DNA of 64,000 nt from Stomoxys calcitrans (lineage: Eukaryota; Arthropoda; Insecta; Diptera; Muscidae). This document shows positions 22,286-33,202 of the stretch, one piece after another (positions within the stretch are counted from its first letter, which is position 1; each line of letters begins with the position of its first letter). Below the pieces are notes generated by a model, which saw only the letters and a program-made list of their open reading frames with translations, did not search any database and had not been told where the DNA came from. The stretch covers positions 47,103,761-47,167,760 of the forward strand of contig NC_081554.1 of NCBI RefSeq assembly GCF_963082655.1, given 5' to 3'. The position numbers and the translations under genes were made by a program.

Positions 22286-24299
22286 TTAAAGCCACCACGG
22301 GATTCTTGATTGCCTAGGAATTTTAACTTGATCTCAAGATGTCCATTAGATCGTTTTTGATGTTAGTCGGTTGGATTTATAAATTAGCCAAATTAGTCTA
22401 GGCTTAGTTATAGCCCACAAAACCAATCTTGCGAATGCTTGAGACCCTGGCGATCATATCTTATCCAATCTGACTGAAATTTGATATGTGAAATACCCAA
22501 ATGATGTGTACGATTTGCACGATTTTAGTCCTTTTAGACTTTTTATTGCACTTTATCCAAGTACTAAACCTACATCAGTTTGCATTCCTCAGAGCCAACT
22601 CATACCAATCTACCTTTCTGAGACACAATGCTTGGCTAAGTGACATTTATTTGTTTTTTGGAATAAATTATTTTGACCATTACTTATCGATGTGGTTTGC
22701 ATCAGCTAACTGGCTTTTATTGACTGCCCTCCTTCATTTTTTTGCATTTCCTCCTTCACTTTGTGCGCTAGTTTTTCGTTAACAATTGTCAACAAGTAAA
22801 TTTAGTGTTCAATTGTCATTGAAGCGTTTTTTATGCGCCGTTGCCACTCAAAGGTTTCATGTCGGCTGTGCCCCACTAAACCAAAAAATACCAAATTGTG
22901 GGCAACATGTTTTTTTCTGTTTTTTTTTTGAATGTTGTGACTTCAAACCTTCGATACATTTTTTGACTTTGTTACCATTTTTTCTCTCTTTCTGCCAAAG
23001 TTTTTGTTTGAATTACAAATATTATGTAAGGTTTTACTGTGGTGACTATTTGGTTTCTTTTCGTTTTTTCAATCTGTTTTTTTTTTTTTGGGGGGTAGTT
23101 TGTTTTGGAAAAATACTGTAAACCTTTTTGTTTGACAAGACCAAAGAAGTGAAGTAGCTGCTGTCTGCTGGCTATAGAAATATTTGTTGTAGATTGGTGC
23201 AGCGGCTTTATGACAATAACAAATGCTATTTTTTCTCGTTAAGGCTTGTGTTATGATTTATGATTTGTTCGTACGTTCGTCATCTCAACAAATATGGTTA
23301 TAATATCCGGTATATGGTGTTTTTGGTTTTCTAAAGCCATGAAGGGAAAACCGAAAGAATGCTAACTATGGTGGCAAATAGTTTCTGATAATCTGGTTTG
23401 GCTGATATGAAAAAGAACGATTTTTTATTTGATGCTATCAAAGAATTTTTGGTTTTTCAGTCTAGATAAAATTGTAAATATGGGAAAATATTGAATTTTA
23501 AGTTATTTTTACAGTTAAATATTCAAAGTCTTCCAACATGTTGACAAGTTTTCAATTTGATGTTTTCATTCAAAATTTACATTTAACATTTGTTTTTATT
23601 GCATTCCCCATGAATATCATGTTGATTTGTTTTTAAATAGCCACTAAACGTCCAAATGTTGTGGCCCACAACATATTCGGAGGCTGTTTAATCATATCAG
23701 CACTTCTTATCTTGTTCGTATGAATATTCATGGAGTTGTTTCGCTTTTCATTATTAAGTTTTCAACCGTAACAAATTTGTTGTTATTTATATGCACAATA
23801 TTGGTTTTGTTAATAGAATGTGTTCATCGCCATGACTGTATAGTTTATTCGGATAACCAAAGACACCAAATAAATAAATACAAAAAAAAATATTTAAATT
23901 ATGGTGTAAAATTAAACACTTTTCTTCTACACCTTTCAAAGACAAGGCATAACTTTTTTTCCACTTTGTAAGATACCCTGCAAAATTAATCATTTAAGTC
24001 CCCTATCGGTTTTTATGATACCTAATTATTGTAAGTTGTTTGTTTGTATGCATTTGAAGGCAATAACGAGGGAATTATAAAATCTTTTTTTTTAAGGGAA
24101 TTTAAATGCCAACCCAAAGGTACATAACCTGGGGTGTTTGATAGTTCCATAAAAAAGATGACTTATTTAAGCAAAGATGACTTAATTAAACAAAAAAGGT
24201 GCAGACCCTTTTATTTTAACTTAGTTGGTTTAGTAAAATTTGTGTGACAACTGTGTCTACAAGTAAGAGCAAAACGAAAGACTTAAGACACGAACTTTT
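22286..24299. other. T-rich sequence with one worn minisatellite unit
   Basis: A worn family A unit is recognisable at about 22335-22490 (gttagtcggttggatttata, tatccaatctgactgaaatt). The rest is T-rich with long pyrimidine tracts. The 22501-23121 frames are hydrophobic because of T-richness and show no domain. I see no gene. Confidence 0.5.
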
Positions 24300-25104
24300 G
24301 CAGAAAGTTGAATCTTGGGAACCCATCACCATTCTGCAAAATTTCAGCTAAAATGGACAAAAACGAAAGACTTAAGACACGAATATTGGCAGAAAGTTGC
24401 CTTACAGAAGAAAGGCGAATTGGAATAAACTTCGGCACACGCACTGCATGACTATGCCTTCTAGACCAGAAAAGGAAGTGGAAGCAAAGGAGGACATAAA
24501 CATAATGGTCAAGCGGATCACTAAAACCCTGAAAGACTCACTTGTGTCTGCATTTCGTACAGCTAAGCCAAGGACAAACAGCGACCGCCATGGTGGACCC
24601 CTTAATCTAAGAAAGACCACACACACAAAGGCACCACACTATTGGGACGTCTATAAAACTGAGCTATGTCAAGTAAAAGCGTGCTAAGTTCGGCCGGGCC
24701 GAATCTTGGGAACCCATCACCATTCTGCAAAATTTCAGCTAACATGGACAAAAACGAAAGACTTAAGACACGAACTTTTGCAGAAAGTTGCCTATAGAAG
24801 AAAGGCGTATTGGAATAAACTTCGGCACACGCACTGCATGACTATGTCTTCTAGACCAGAAAAGGAAGTGGAAACTGCGGAGGACATAAACATAATGGTC
24901 AAATGGATCACGAAGGCCCTGAAAGACTCACTTGTGTCAGCATGATCTAGAGCCAAGCCAAGGGGCAAACAGCGACCGCCATGGTGGACTCCATAATCTA
25001 AGAAAGGGTCTAAGAAAGACCACACACACAAAGGCACGACACTATTGGGACGTCTATTAAACGGAGCTATGACAAGTAAAAGCGTGCTAAGTTCGGCGGG
25101 GCCG
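24300..25104 (+). repeat. Chimeric tandem repeat: hairpin terminus fused to LINE linker
   Basis: The phrase aatcttgggaacccatcacc occurs at 24311, 24702 and 25105, giving spacings of 391 and 403 bp. Each full unit carries the family A hairpin (ttcggccgggccgaatc in the second, ttcggcggggccgaatc in the third) and then a LINE-derived coding piece. The coding piece reads DINIMVK.ITK.LKDSLVSA, then QRPPWW-like sequence in a shifted frame, which resembles the linker between endonuclease and RT of a LINE. A third, diverged copy of the coding piece lies at 25430-25720. Confidence 0.75.
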
Positions 25105-26465
25105 AATCTTGGGAACCCATCACCATTCTGCAAAATTTCAGCCAAACTGGACAAAAATTGCGGCTTATAAGGACGCAAGAAGTCAAATCGGCAGATCGGT
25201 TTATAGGGGAACTATACCAGGATATGGACCGATTTAGTCTTAACTAAGTACTGTTGTTGAAAGACATGACAGAATACTACATGCAAAATTTCAGCCAAAT
25301 CGGACAAAAATTGAGGCTTATAAGGACTTAAGAAATCAAATCGGGAATCGGTTTTATTGGGAGCTATATCAGGTCACTGACCAATTAGGCCGTACTTAGC
25401 ACAGTTATTGGAAGTCATAGCCTAAGACACGAACTTTTGTATAAAGATGCATTGTAGAAGAAAGGCAAATTTGAATAAACTTCGGCACACATACTGCATG
25501 ACCATCCTTTCTAGACCTTCTAGACCAGAAGAGGAAGTGGAAACAAAGGACGACATAAACATAAAGGTCAAGCGGATCACTAAAGCCCTGAAGGACTCAC
25601 CTTATGTGAGCATGTCCTACAGCTAAGCCGAGGTCAAACAGCGACCGCCCAGGTGGACCACATAATCTAAGAAAAGGTCTAAAAAAGAGCTGCAGAAGAC
25701 TCTTCAAACAGAGCGAAAGCCACAAAGGCACCACACTATTGATGCCTTTGTGACTAAACTCCAGCTAAGACAAGTAAAAGAGTGCTAAGTTCGGCTTATA
25801 AGGGCGCAAGAAGTCATATCGGAAGATCGGTTTATATGGGAGCTATATCAGGTTATAGACCGATTTTGACCGTACTTGGCAAAGTTGTTGGAAGTTATAA
25901 CAGAACACTATGTGCAAAATGTAAGCTGAATCGGAAAAAAAAGCGGCTTCCAGGGGCTCAAGAAGTTAATTCGGAAGATCGGTTTATAAAACGTCTATAT
26001 GGGAGCTATATCAGGTTATAGACCGATTTAGACCGTACTCGGCACAGCTGTTGGAAGTCGTAACAAAAAAACAAACTGCAAAATTTCAGCGAAATCCGAC
26101 AAAAATTGAGGCCTCCAGGGGCTCAAGAAGTTAATTCGGGAGATCGGTTTTTATGGGAGCTATATCAGATACCGATACCGATTTAGAACCTACTCGGCAC
26201 AGCTGTTGGAAGTCGTAACAAAAAACAAATTGCAAAATTTCAGCGAAATCTGACAAAAATTGAGGCCTCCAGGGGCTCAAGAAGTCAAATCGAGAGTTCA
26301 GTTTATATGGGAGCTATATGAGGTTATAGACCGATTTCAACCTTACGTGGTACAGTTATTGAAAGTCACAACAAAACACTATGTGCAAAATTTCAGCCAA
26401 ATCGGACAAAACTTGCGGCTACCAGGGGCTCAAAAAGTCAAATCGAGAGATCGGTTTGTATACAA
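25105..26465 (+). mobile_element. Hairpin-minisatellite element, family A, with embedded LINE-linker piece
   Basis: Units with gatcggtttatatgggagct and agtcaaatcgggagatcgg run from 25105 to 26465. They are interrupted at 25430-25770 by the LINE-linker piece (DINIKVKRITKALKDS). A second terminus-like start lies at 25770 (gacaagtaaaagagtgctaa) without a full hairpin. The end block is missing, and the copy stops at SINE-1 sequence. Confidence 0.75.
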
Positions 26466-27250
26466 AAAATGGGTAATTTTGCCCATGAACATTCCTCTAA
26501 GGAAACTTCTCAAATATCAATGAGTGCGCTCCGATTCAAGTTTAAGCTCAATAATAAAGGGCCTCCTTTTAATAGACGAGTCTGAACGGCGTGCAGCAGT
26601 GCGACACCTCTTTGGAGAGAAGTTTTACATGGCAAAGTACCTCACAAATGTTGCCAGCATTGCAAATTGCAAATTTTGCTCATGAACATTTCACTACGGA
26701 ACAAAGGCAAACTTCTCACCTATCAATAAGCTCAATGATAAGGGACATCCCTATTTTATAGCCGAGTCCGAACGGCGTGCCGCAGTGCGACACCTCTTTG
26801 GAGAGAAGTTTTACATGGCATAGTACCTCACAAATGTTGCCAGCATTGCAATTTGCAAATTTTGCCCATGAACATTCCACTAAGGAACAGGGGCAAAATT
26901 CTCACCTATCAATGAGTGCAGTCCGATTCAAGCTTAAGGTCAATGATAAGGGGCCTCTTTTTTATAGCCGAGTCCGGACGGCGTGCCGCAGTGCGACACC
27001 TCTTTTGAGAGTAGTTTTACATGGCATATTACCTCACAAATATTGCCAGCATTAGGAGGTCTCGCCAGTATTCGAACCCAGGCGTTCAGCGTTATATGCG
27101 GACATGCTAACCTCTGCGCTACGGTGACCACCATGTTGCCAGCATTAGGAGGGGAAAACCAGGGATGAAAATTTTTTCTGATGGTCTTGCTAGGATTCGA
27201 ACCCAGACGTTCAGCGTCATAGGCGGATATGATAATCTCTTCGCTACGGG
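26466..27250 (-). mobile_element. SINE-1 cluster, four partial units
   Basis: Units, all minus: 26466-26661, 26662-26847, 26848-27131 and 27132-27250. The first two are tail and body only, both cut at the identical point (gttgccagcatt) and joined to gcaaatttgc-type tail sequence of the next. The third has an abbreviated body joined to a complete tRNA-like head. The fourth is a head with part of the body. The repeated junction implies tandem amplification rather than independent insertions. Confidence 0.85.
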
Positions 27251-27311
27251 CTATATCCAAATCTGAACAGATACGGTCCATTAGCACTCCCCAATGACCT
27301 ACATCAGTAGT

Positions 27312-29139
27312 ATGTTAGGTTGAAAAGAGGGTGCAAAAATTAATCAGACCCATGGAACTATAGACATATACCTAAGCCAGTCATAGGCTTGTTGTGGCCT
27401 CTAAATAGCAAAAAAGTAACCTCGAAAAAGAAAAACGAAGTTACGAATTCCGTGCTACTTACAAAATCCTTAATTGTTTTCCATGCCACGCCCTCAAGTT
27501 GGTTTATTTCTAGCAGTGTATCGCCACCTATGTATTGGTGTCTGTTAGTAGCGAAAACCTGTCAATGTCATAGGGAATGCTCTGACGTCTTATCATCTTC
27601 CTCACATGCCCTACACATTCTATCACTTGTCGGACCGATTTTGCATAAGTGAACTTGTAGTCCTAAGTGACCCGTTATGATACCAATTGCTATACTGACC
27701 TCCTTCTTGCTTTCTTTCAGTAATAGCCTCGTCTTCTCACGATCTGGATCTGGATTTTTGCCGTTCTACCGACCGTTTCGCTGTTCCACAATGTCGCTTG
27801 CGCATTCGTCGCCCACTCCCTTAACTCGGACTGTGTCGACTCGAAAGGTTTCGGGTTAACCAAGTTTATTGAAGGCAGTCCTTTGGCCTGACCCGCCAAA
27901 TCGTCTGCCATTTCATTTCCCCTTACTCTGTTATGGCCCGGCACCCAAACGATGTAGATTTTGCCATCCTCAGAGAAGGCGTTAATCTTCTTCTTACACT
28001 GCAAGACTGTTCGTGACTTTACCGTCCTGGTTGTTTTTGCCCTTATTGCAATTTTACTGTCGGTAAAGATGTTCACACTCGACGTCCTCGCGTTAGCACC
28101 ACACCACTTCACGCATTCCGTGATCTCCCGGATCTCCGCCTGCAGGACCGTATTATGGTCAGGCAGTCTAAATCGGATCTCAGTCCCTGGATTCTCAATG
28201 TAAACCCCCAGGCCCACTCTGTCCTCTAGTTTTGATCCATCCGTGTAACATGATCTTCCAGATGGCAATACTAGGGTTCCGTCAATCCAAGACTGTGCCG
28301 ATGGCAGTAGTATCGCACGTGACTTCAAGGTTCATCTCATGTATCCGATCGGAAACCTCTCCTTGTTCTTCTACGTTTCTTATCGTCGCCTCGATTATAC
28401 CGCGTTGGTATGAGCTGCTCCCATCCTCAATCCATTCTTCCATCGCCTTAAGTCTCATAGCCGCAGTGGCTGCCTCACACTTAATCTGAATGTCAATGGG
28501 TCGGATATCTAGAATAGTCTCCATTGCCCTAGTGGGCGTGGTCCTCATCGCCCCGCCTATGCCAAGACAACATGTTCTCTGAACCTGTTGCATGGTCCTT
28601 ATGTTGCACTTTTTCTCCATAACAGTCCACCAAACTACTGAGGCGTGAGTAAGTATTGGTCTAATCACGCTCATGTAGAGCCCATTTCGAGCCTACGGCC
28701 GGCCCGTCTACATAGTGCCCAACATCTGTGAGCCTTCTCAGTACCCTCCTGAATGTGACACTTCCAATTCAGTTTCCTATCCAATATCACACCTAAGTAT
28801 TTGACCTTGCCAGATTTCGAAATCGTCTTATTGAGGAAACGTGGTGCGTTAGGTAGGAACACCTTCGTCTTCCTCGTAAACAGGCATATTTCAGTCTTCT
28901 CTGGATTAACATTGAGACCTCTGACCCAGTCATATGCCATATGCAAGACCCTTTCGGCCCTTCTGCATAGCTCGTTCGGATCCTTACCCCTTGGAAGTAT
29001 TATAACATCGTCTGCATAACAGACGGGCTCAAATCTCTCCTCAGTCAGCATCCGTAATAGGTCATTTATGGTGGTCACCCATAGGAGTGGCGATAAAATG
29101 CCCTCCTATGGCGTGTCCTGTGCCACTTTCTCCCTTATA
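27312..29139 (-). pseudogene. RNase H-bearing LINE, copy B
   Basis: Same family as the copy at 17356-19297. RT pieces: 29078-28671 (YADDVIILPRGKD, GLNVNPEKTEICLF, KYLGVILDRKLNW), then after a deletion and frame change 28674-28282 (SVIRPILTHASVVWWT, RTTPTRAMETILDIRP). RNase H at 28328-27717 reads YTDGSKLED, LQAEIREI, FTDSKIAI and GHNRVRGNEMADD, so all visible acidic positions are kept. The PQGG motif near 29110 contains a TAG stop, and about 25 bp is missing near 28690. The Cys/His tail is worn (about 27480-27640). The 3' end is near 27312. It continues beyond a MITE at 29364. Confidence 0.85.
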
Positions 29140-29363
29140 TGGCTTGCCCAAAAAGTAATTGCGGATTTTTCATATAGTCGGCGTTGACAGTTTTTTTCAC
29201 AGCTTGTGACTCTGTGATTGCATTCTTTCTTCTGTCAGTTATCAGCTGTTACTTTTAGTTTTCTTTAGAAAAAAAGTGTAAAAAAAGTATATTTGATTAA
29301 AGTTTTTTTAAAAATGCATTTACTTTCTTTTAAAAAATCCGCAATTACTTTTTGGGCAAGCAA
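29140..29363 (+). mobile_element. Mariner-derived MITE, copy 2, nested in LINE copy B
   Basis: The 224 bp element is flanked by TA (29138-29139 and 29364-29365). Removing it with one TA restores cttatatttatg, the sequence found in LINE copy A near 19210. Its outer ends are slightly changed (tggcttgccc). Confidence 0.9.
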
Positions 29364-29710
29364 TATTTATGTCATGGGACACACAATTTATCCACCTGTT
29401 CCTTAGCATATGGTTTATACAGTCTCTAAGGACCGGGTCCACGCGATGAGCCTACTTAGTACGCTCCTCGATGTGGCCCTTTCATTAAAATTCCGTATTG
29501 AAGATCACTCCCAAGTATTGGACCTTGTCGGTTATCGAAATTGTTCTGTTGAGGAAAATGGGCTTCGCAAATTGGCCCACGTACATAAACAGGCAGATCG
29601 TAGTTTTTTTTTGAGTTTACATTCAGTTCGGTAGGTCTAGCCCAGTCATATGCCATTTCCAAGACCCCATCGGCCCTTCCGCATAGCTGCTTCGGACTTT
29701 TACCCCTTAC
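29364..29710 (-). pseudogene. LINE copy B continuation and a related RT fragment
   Basis: Bases 29366-29443 continue copy B (tccacctgttccttagcata). From about 29446 the sequence switches to a related but different LINE. On the minus strand it gives MEMAYDWARPTELNVNSKKN and a worn KYLG-type region, so part of the RT palm is present again from another copy. Confidence 0.7.
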
Positions 29711-29750
29711 ACATATTCCATAATTTATCGACCCTAGTCCATTTTTTTCA

Positions 29751-30033
29751 TGATGGTCACCCTGGCGCAGAGGTTTGCATGTCCGGCTTTGATGCCGTGT
29801 GCCTTTGTGCGAATTCTGGTGAGAACATTCGAACTAATTTTTTGTGGTGGTTTTCACGTTGTTGTTCTGGCACAGTGTAAGGCACTGTGCCATTTGAAAA
29901 AAAATTGGTATGGCAGCCATGTAAAAGCTTCTCCCAAAGAGGTGTCGAACTGCGGCCATCTGTTGGGATACGTCTATAAACAGGAGGTCCCTTATCATTG
30001 AGTTTAACTTGCATCCGACATCACTCATGCAAC
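29751..30033 (+). mobile_element. SINE-1 related, diverged copy
   Basis: The head is tggtcaccctggcgcagagg, with a worn box B (gtgcgaattctggtgagaac). The body matches in caaagaggtgtcgaactgcg and aggtcccttatcattgag. The middle contains an unusual cacagtgtaaggcactgtg inverted repeat not seen in other copies. Confidence 0.65.
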
Positions 30034-30059
30034 AATTTTTGCAATTTATTCATTCCTTC

Positions 30060-30410
30060 ACATGACATAATACAGTCTATAAGGACCCGGTCCAGCCGAA
30101 AATTGACTTGTTAAAAGCTCCCTCGATGTCAATGCATACCGCCAGTGTGTACACAACCTCGAGGAGGGCAGCTTCCACCGACCTTCTTTGACATAGGCAT
30201 GCTGTTTGAATTTGAGCAGTTCGCTTGATGTCCTACCCTTAATTATGGTGTCCGCAATGCGTTCCATGGTTTTGAGTAGAAAGGGCTGTAGGCCTTTGGT
30301 TGGTACGGCTTTGGTGTCGCATAACTTGCCTTGTTGGGCTAGGGTATAAAATCCACCCTTTTCTCCTGTCAGGCTTTCGGAGTATTTCGAAGTCCTAGGC
30401 ACGCTGGAAG
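30060..30410 (-). pseudogene. LINE reverse transcriptase finger fragment
   Basis: The minus-strand frame gives LQPFLLKTMERIADTIIKGR, then LLKFKQHAYVKEG, close to the FLLKTMER..D and QHAY.KG blocks at the start of LINE RT domains. The upstream part (LTGEKGGFYTLAQ) is worn. It may belong with the LINE pieces at 29364-29710 but is separated by a SINE. Confidence 0.65.
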
Positions 30411-30565
30411 TTTAGCGGCCAGTTTGGTGCCGCTCTGTAGTAATGCCAATTGTTATTAAAATCCTGCCAAGCTTTTGGAGTATTTCGAGGTCCTAGGCAC
30501 CCTGGGAGTATAGCGGCCAGTTTGGTGCCGCTCTGTATTAATGCCAATTGTTATTAAAATCCGTA
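30370..30565. repeat. Two-copy tandem repeat, about 99 bp
   Basis: The block with gtcctaggcac, tagcggccagtttggtgccg and atgccaattgttattaaaat is present twice in a row, with starts about 99 bases apart and few differences. The first copy overlaps the RT fragment. Confidence 0.8.
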
Positions 30566-31505
30566 TTTTTTTCCACACAGTGGTTTCCTTCTTAGGTTAC
30601 TTCCCTCTAACACCATAAATGTCCCCATTTAAATCTCATTACTCAATAAAATGACACCAATTTGGCTACCATCTTCAGCGTGGCATACCACATTACCTAG
30701 CGCCTTTGACTGACTGCATTGCATGTACAACTAATTAGAAATGGATAACGACATAGCTTAACGACATTAGAAAATTAGCCATTAAAGCGCTACAGCAAAG
30801 TGTTACTCTATCTTTATTGCATGTGCGCTTGTGCCTGTCAATGACAGTGTGCGCCCGTAAACCGTTAACGTAATAAACTTTTGTTTATCTCATGGCATAG
30901 CCATTGAAGGCATAGACAGATGCGCAGACGCACATTCCTCATGTTGTTTTGTTTGTTTCACATACCTCGTACACATGGATCATATGGCGCTTGACGGTTT
31001 ATTTTGGTTTTTTCTTCTTCTTTAACCTCTTCGAGTTGTTGTGGTTAAATTTGGGAGTTTGAAAGAAACGATCGAAAACGTAGACGCAATAATAACACTT
31101 GTTACTTTATTTGGAGATAAGTTGTTTAGCATAATTAGCCATGTAACAGGCAGCCAATGAAGACACAAAATGCTGTTAAAATGCTTTATTATCTTAAATA
31201 GCATATAAAAAAAACACTGTGTTGAGGAAACTTCGTAGAGCTTCTTCAGCTGTGAATAACATTATGCTGTAGATAAGATATATTGATATAGTTTACATAT
31301 ATAATGCTGGGAAGAGCCTATGGTTTAGGCTATTTTTGGAATTTAGGTGGAACATTAGAAAATTATACCATTACTGGGTGTAACCCTACTCTAAATGAGT
31401 ATAAGAGATTGCTCCATATGGTAATGTGGGAAAATAAATACCTTTTTAACACGCAACAAAATTTGGTCAGTGTTTACGAAAGCAAATCTGTTTTATGGAC
31501 ACACA
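30566..31505. other. Low-repeat sequence, nothing recognised
   Basis: Balanced-composition to AT-rich sequence with no family repeat and no domain-bearing frame. A family A element starts at its right edge. Confidence 0.5.
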
Positions 31506-31623
31506 CAACAAGTAAAAGCGTGCTAAGTTCGGCCTGGCCGAATCTTATATACCCTCCACTATAGATCTCTTTTTAGACAAACAAATGAAAATTGATAAAA
31601 AAAATTCCATGCTATTGAAGCTA

Positions 31624-31859
31624 TTGGGTTGCCCAAAAAGTAATTGCTGATTTTTCATATAGTCGGCGTTGACAAATTTTTTCACAGCTTGTGACTCTGT
31701 AATTGCATTCTTTCTTCTGTCAGTTATCAGCTGTTACTTTTAGCTTGCTTTAGAAAAAAAGTGTAAAAAAAGTATATTTGATTAAAGTTCATTCTAAGTT
31801 TTATTAAAAATGCATTTACTTTCTTTTAAAAAATCCGCAATTACTTTTTGGGCAACCAA
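31624..31859 (+). mobile_element. Mariner-derived MITE, copy 3
   Basis: The 236 bp element is flanked by TA at 31622-31623 and 31860-31861. It reads ttgggttgcccaaaaagtaa at the left with the inverted end at the right. It interrupts the first minisatellite unit of the family A element. Confidence 0.92.
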
Positions 31860-32139
31860 TATATCAGGTTATAAGCCTATTTGGATCATACCTGGTTTGG
31901 ACCATAGTCATTGTGCAAAATTTTAGCCAAAACGGATAAAAAAAAATGCGCCCTCTAGAAGCTCAAGAAGTAAAATCGGGAGATCGGTTCATATGGGAGC
32001 TATATCAGGTTATAGACCGATTCAGATCACATTTAGCACGTAGGTTGAAGTTCATAGGAGAAGTCGTTGCACAAAATTTCAACCAAGTCGGTTAAAAATG
32101 GCGCCCTCTAGAGGCTCAAGAAGTAAAATCGGGAGAATT

Positions 32140-32420
32140 TAATATGCGGCTTGCTCTGCCAGCATATTAAAGCGTTACGTGGACATTACCGGTGCTTTAT
32201 TTCCTCTATAGTTTCTTTGCTTATCCATGGTTTTTGGGATCGTCGAGCAATGCCTATGATGGCGTCTCCGTATGTGCTGCTGTTATGTCTGCCCATATAT
32301 GGGTGTTATTTTGCAGCTTCTCCGTTAATGTTGCTTTGTATTCGCGCGCTGTTTCGGGGTCTTTTAGGTTTAAGAGGTTGAACCTTGTGCTTTTTGTTTG
32401 AGTCCTTTTTAAGATGTAGA
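32140..32420 (-). pseudogene. RTE-like LINE endonuclease-RT linker fragment
   Basis: On the minus strand one frame gives RFNLLNLKDPETAREYKATL, then TEKLQNNTHIWADITAAH before a stop. The pattern 'KDP....Y...L...L' followed by 'W......A' resembles the linker between endonuclease and RT in RTE-like elements. It interrupts a family A element. The reading frame given on the plus strand here is a shadow. Confidence 0.5.
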
Positions 32421-33202
32421 TCATACTCAACTTAATTGTTGTAAATCAAAACAAAACACTTCGGGCAAAATGTCAGCCAAGTTGGATAAAAATTTCGCTT
32501 TATACAGGTTCAAGAAGTATAATCAGGAGATTGGTATACTGGTAACCAGGTATAGCAGGTTATGAACCGATTTAGACAATATAAAACACAATTGTTGTAA
32601 TTCCAAACAGAACACCTCGAACAAAATTTCAGCGAAATCGGATAAGAATTGCGCCCTCTAGAGGCCCCAGAAGTCAAGATCTGAGATCGGTTTATATAAC
32701 AGCTATATCATAACATGAACTGATATGGCCCATTTACAATACCTACTCTAACAGGAAGAATTTGTGCAAAATTTCAAGCGCCTAGATTTATTCCTTCGAA
32801 AGTGAACTTGCTTTCGACAGACGGACGGTCATAGCTAAATCGACTTAGAAAGTCAGGAGGATCAAGAAGATATATACATTATTGGGTTTCAGATGAATAC
32901 GTCGATTTGTTACAAACGGAATGACAAAATATACCGCCATCTCGTGGTGGACGGTATAAAAACGGAATTTTTTTTTTTGAGTAAAATCTTTTTAGAGTTG
33001 GCAGTATCGGTTGCTAATTGTGTAATAACGTCATCCGAGAAAGGGAAAAGTATTCAGTATACTCTGCTATTTCATCATGCAGAAACTGGCAGACGAGCAA
33101 GGAAATCCAGCGTTTTATTCAAAAAATTGTGTTCAGTGGTGAGCTCATTTCTGGCAAGTATCTTACAGCCTCATGTCATACATGAGTTACCGATGCGTCG
33201 TG

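Larger units (their letters stand above)
31506..32940 (+). mobile_element. Hairpin-minisatellite element, family A, with nested insertions
   Basis: It opens with aacaagtaaaagcgtgctaa and the hairpin ttcggcctggccgaatc. Units follow, and the end block includes gacagacggacggtcatagc and gatatatacattattgggt. A MITE (31624-31859) and a LINE piece (about 32140-32420) are nested in it. The MITE-free junction gaagctatatcagg is exactly the family A core. Confidence 0.85.

Noticed and set aside
22501..23121. Two adjoining hydrophobic frames, possible membrane protein
   Set aside because: The hydrophobicity comes from long T runs; no domain, no codon regularity and no splice signals consistent with a gene.
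32151..32401. Plus-strand hydrophobic frames as a small membrane protein
   Set aside because: The opposite strand gives a better match, to the linker of an RTE-like LINE (RFNLLNLKDPETA).
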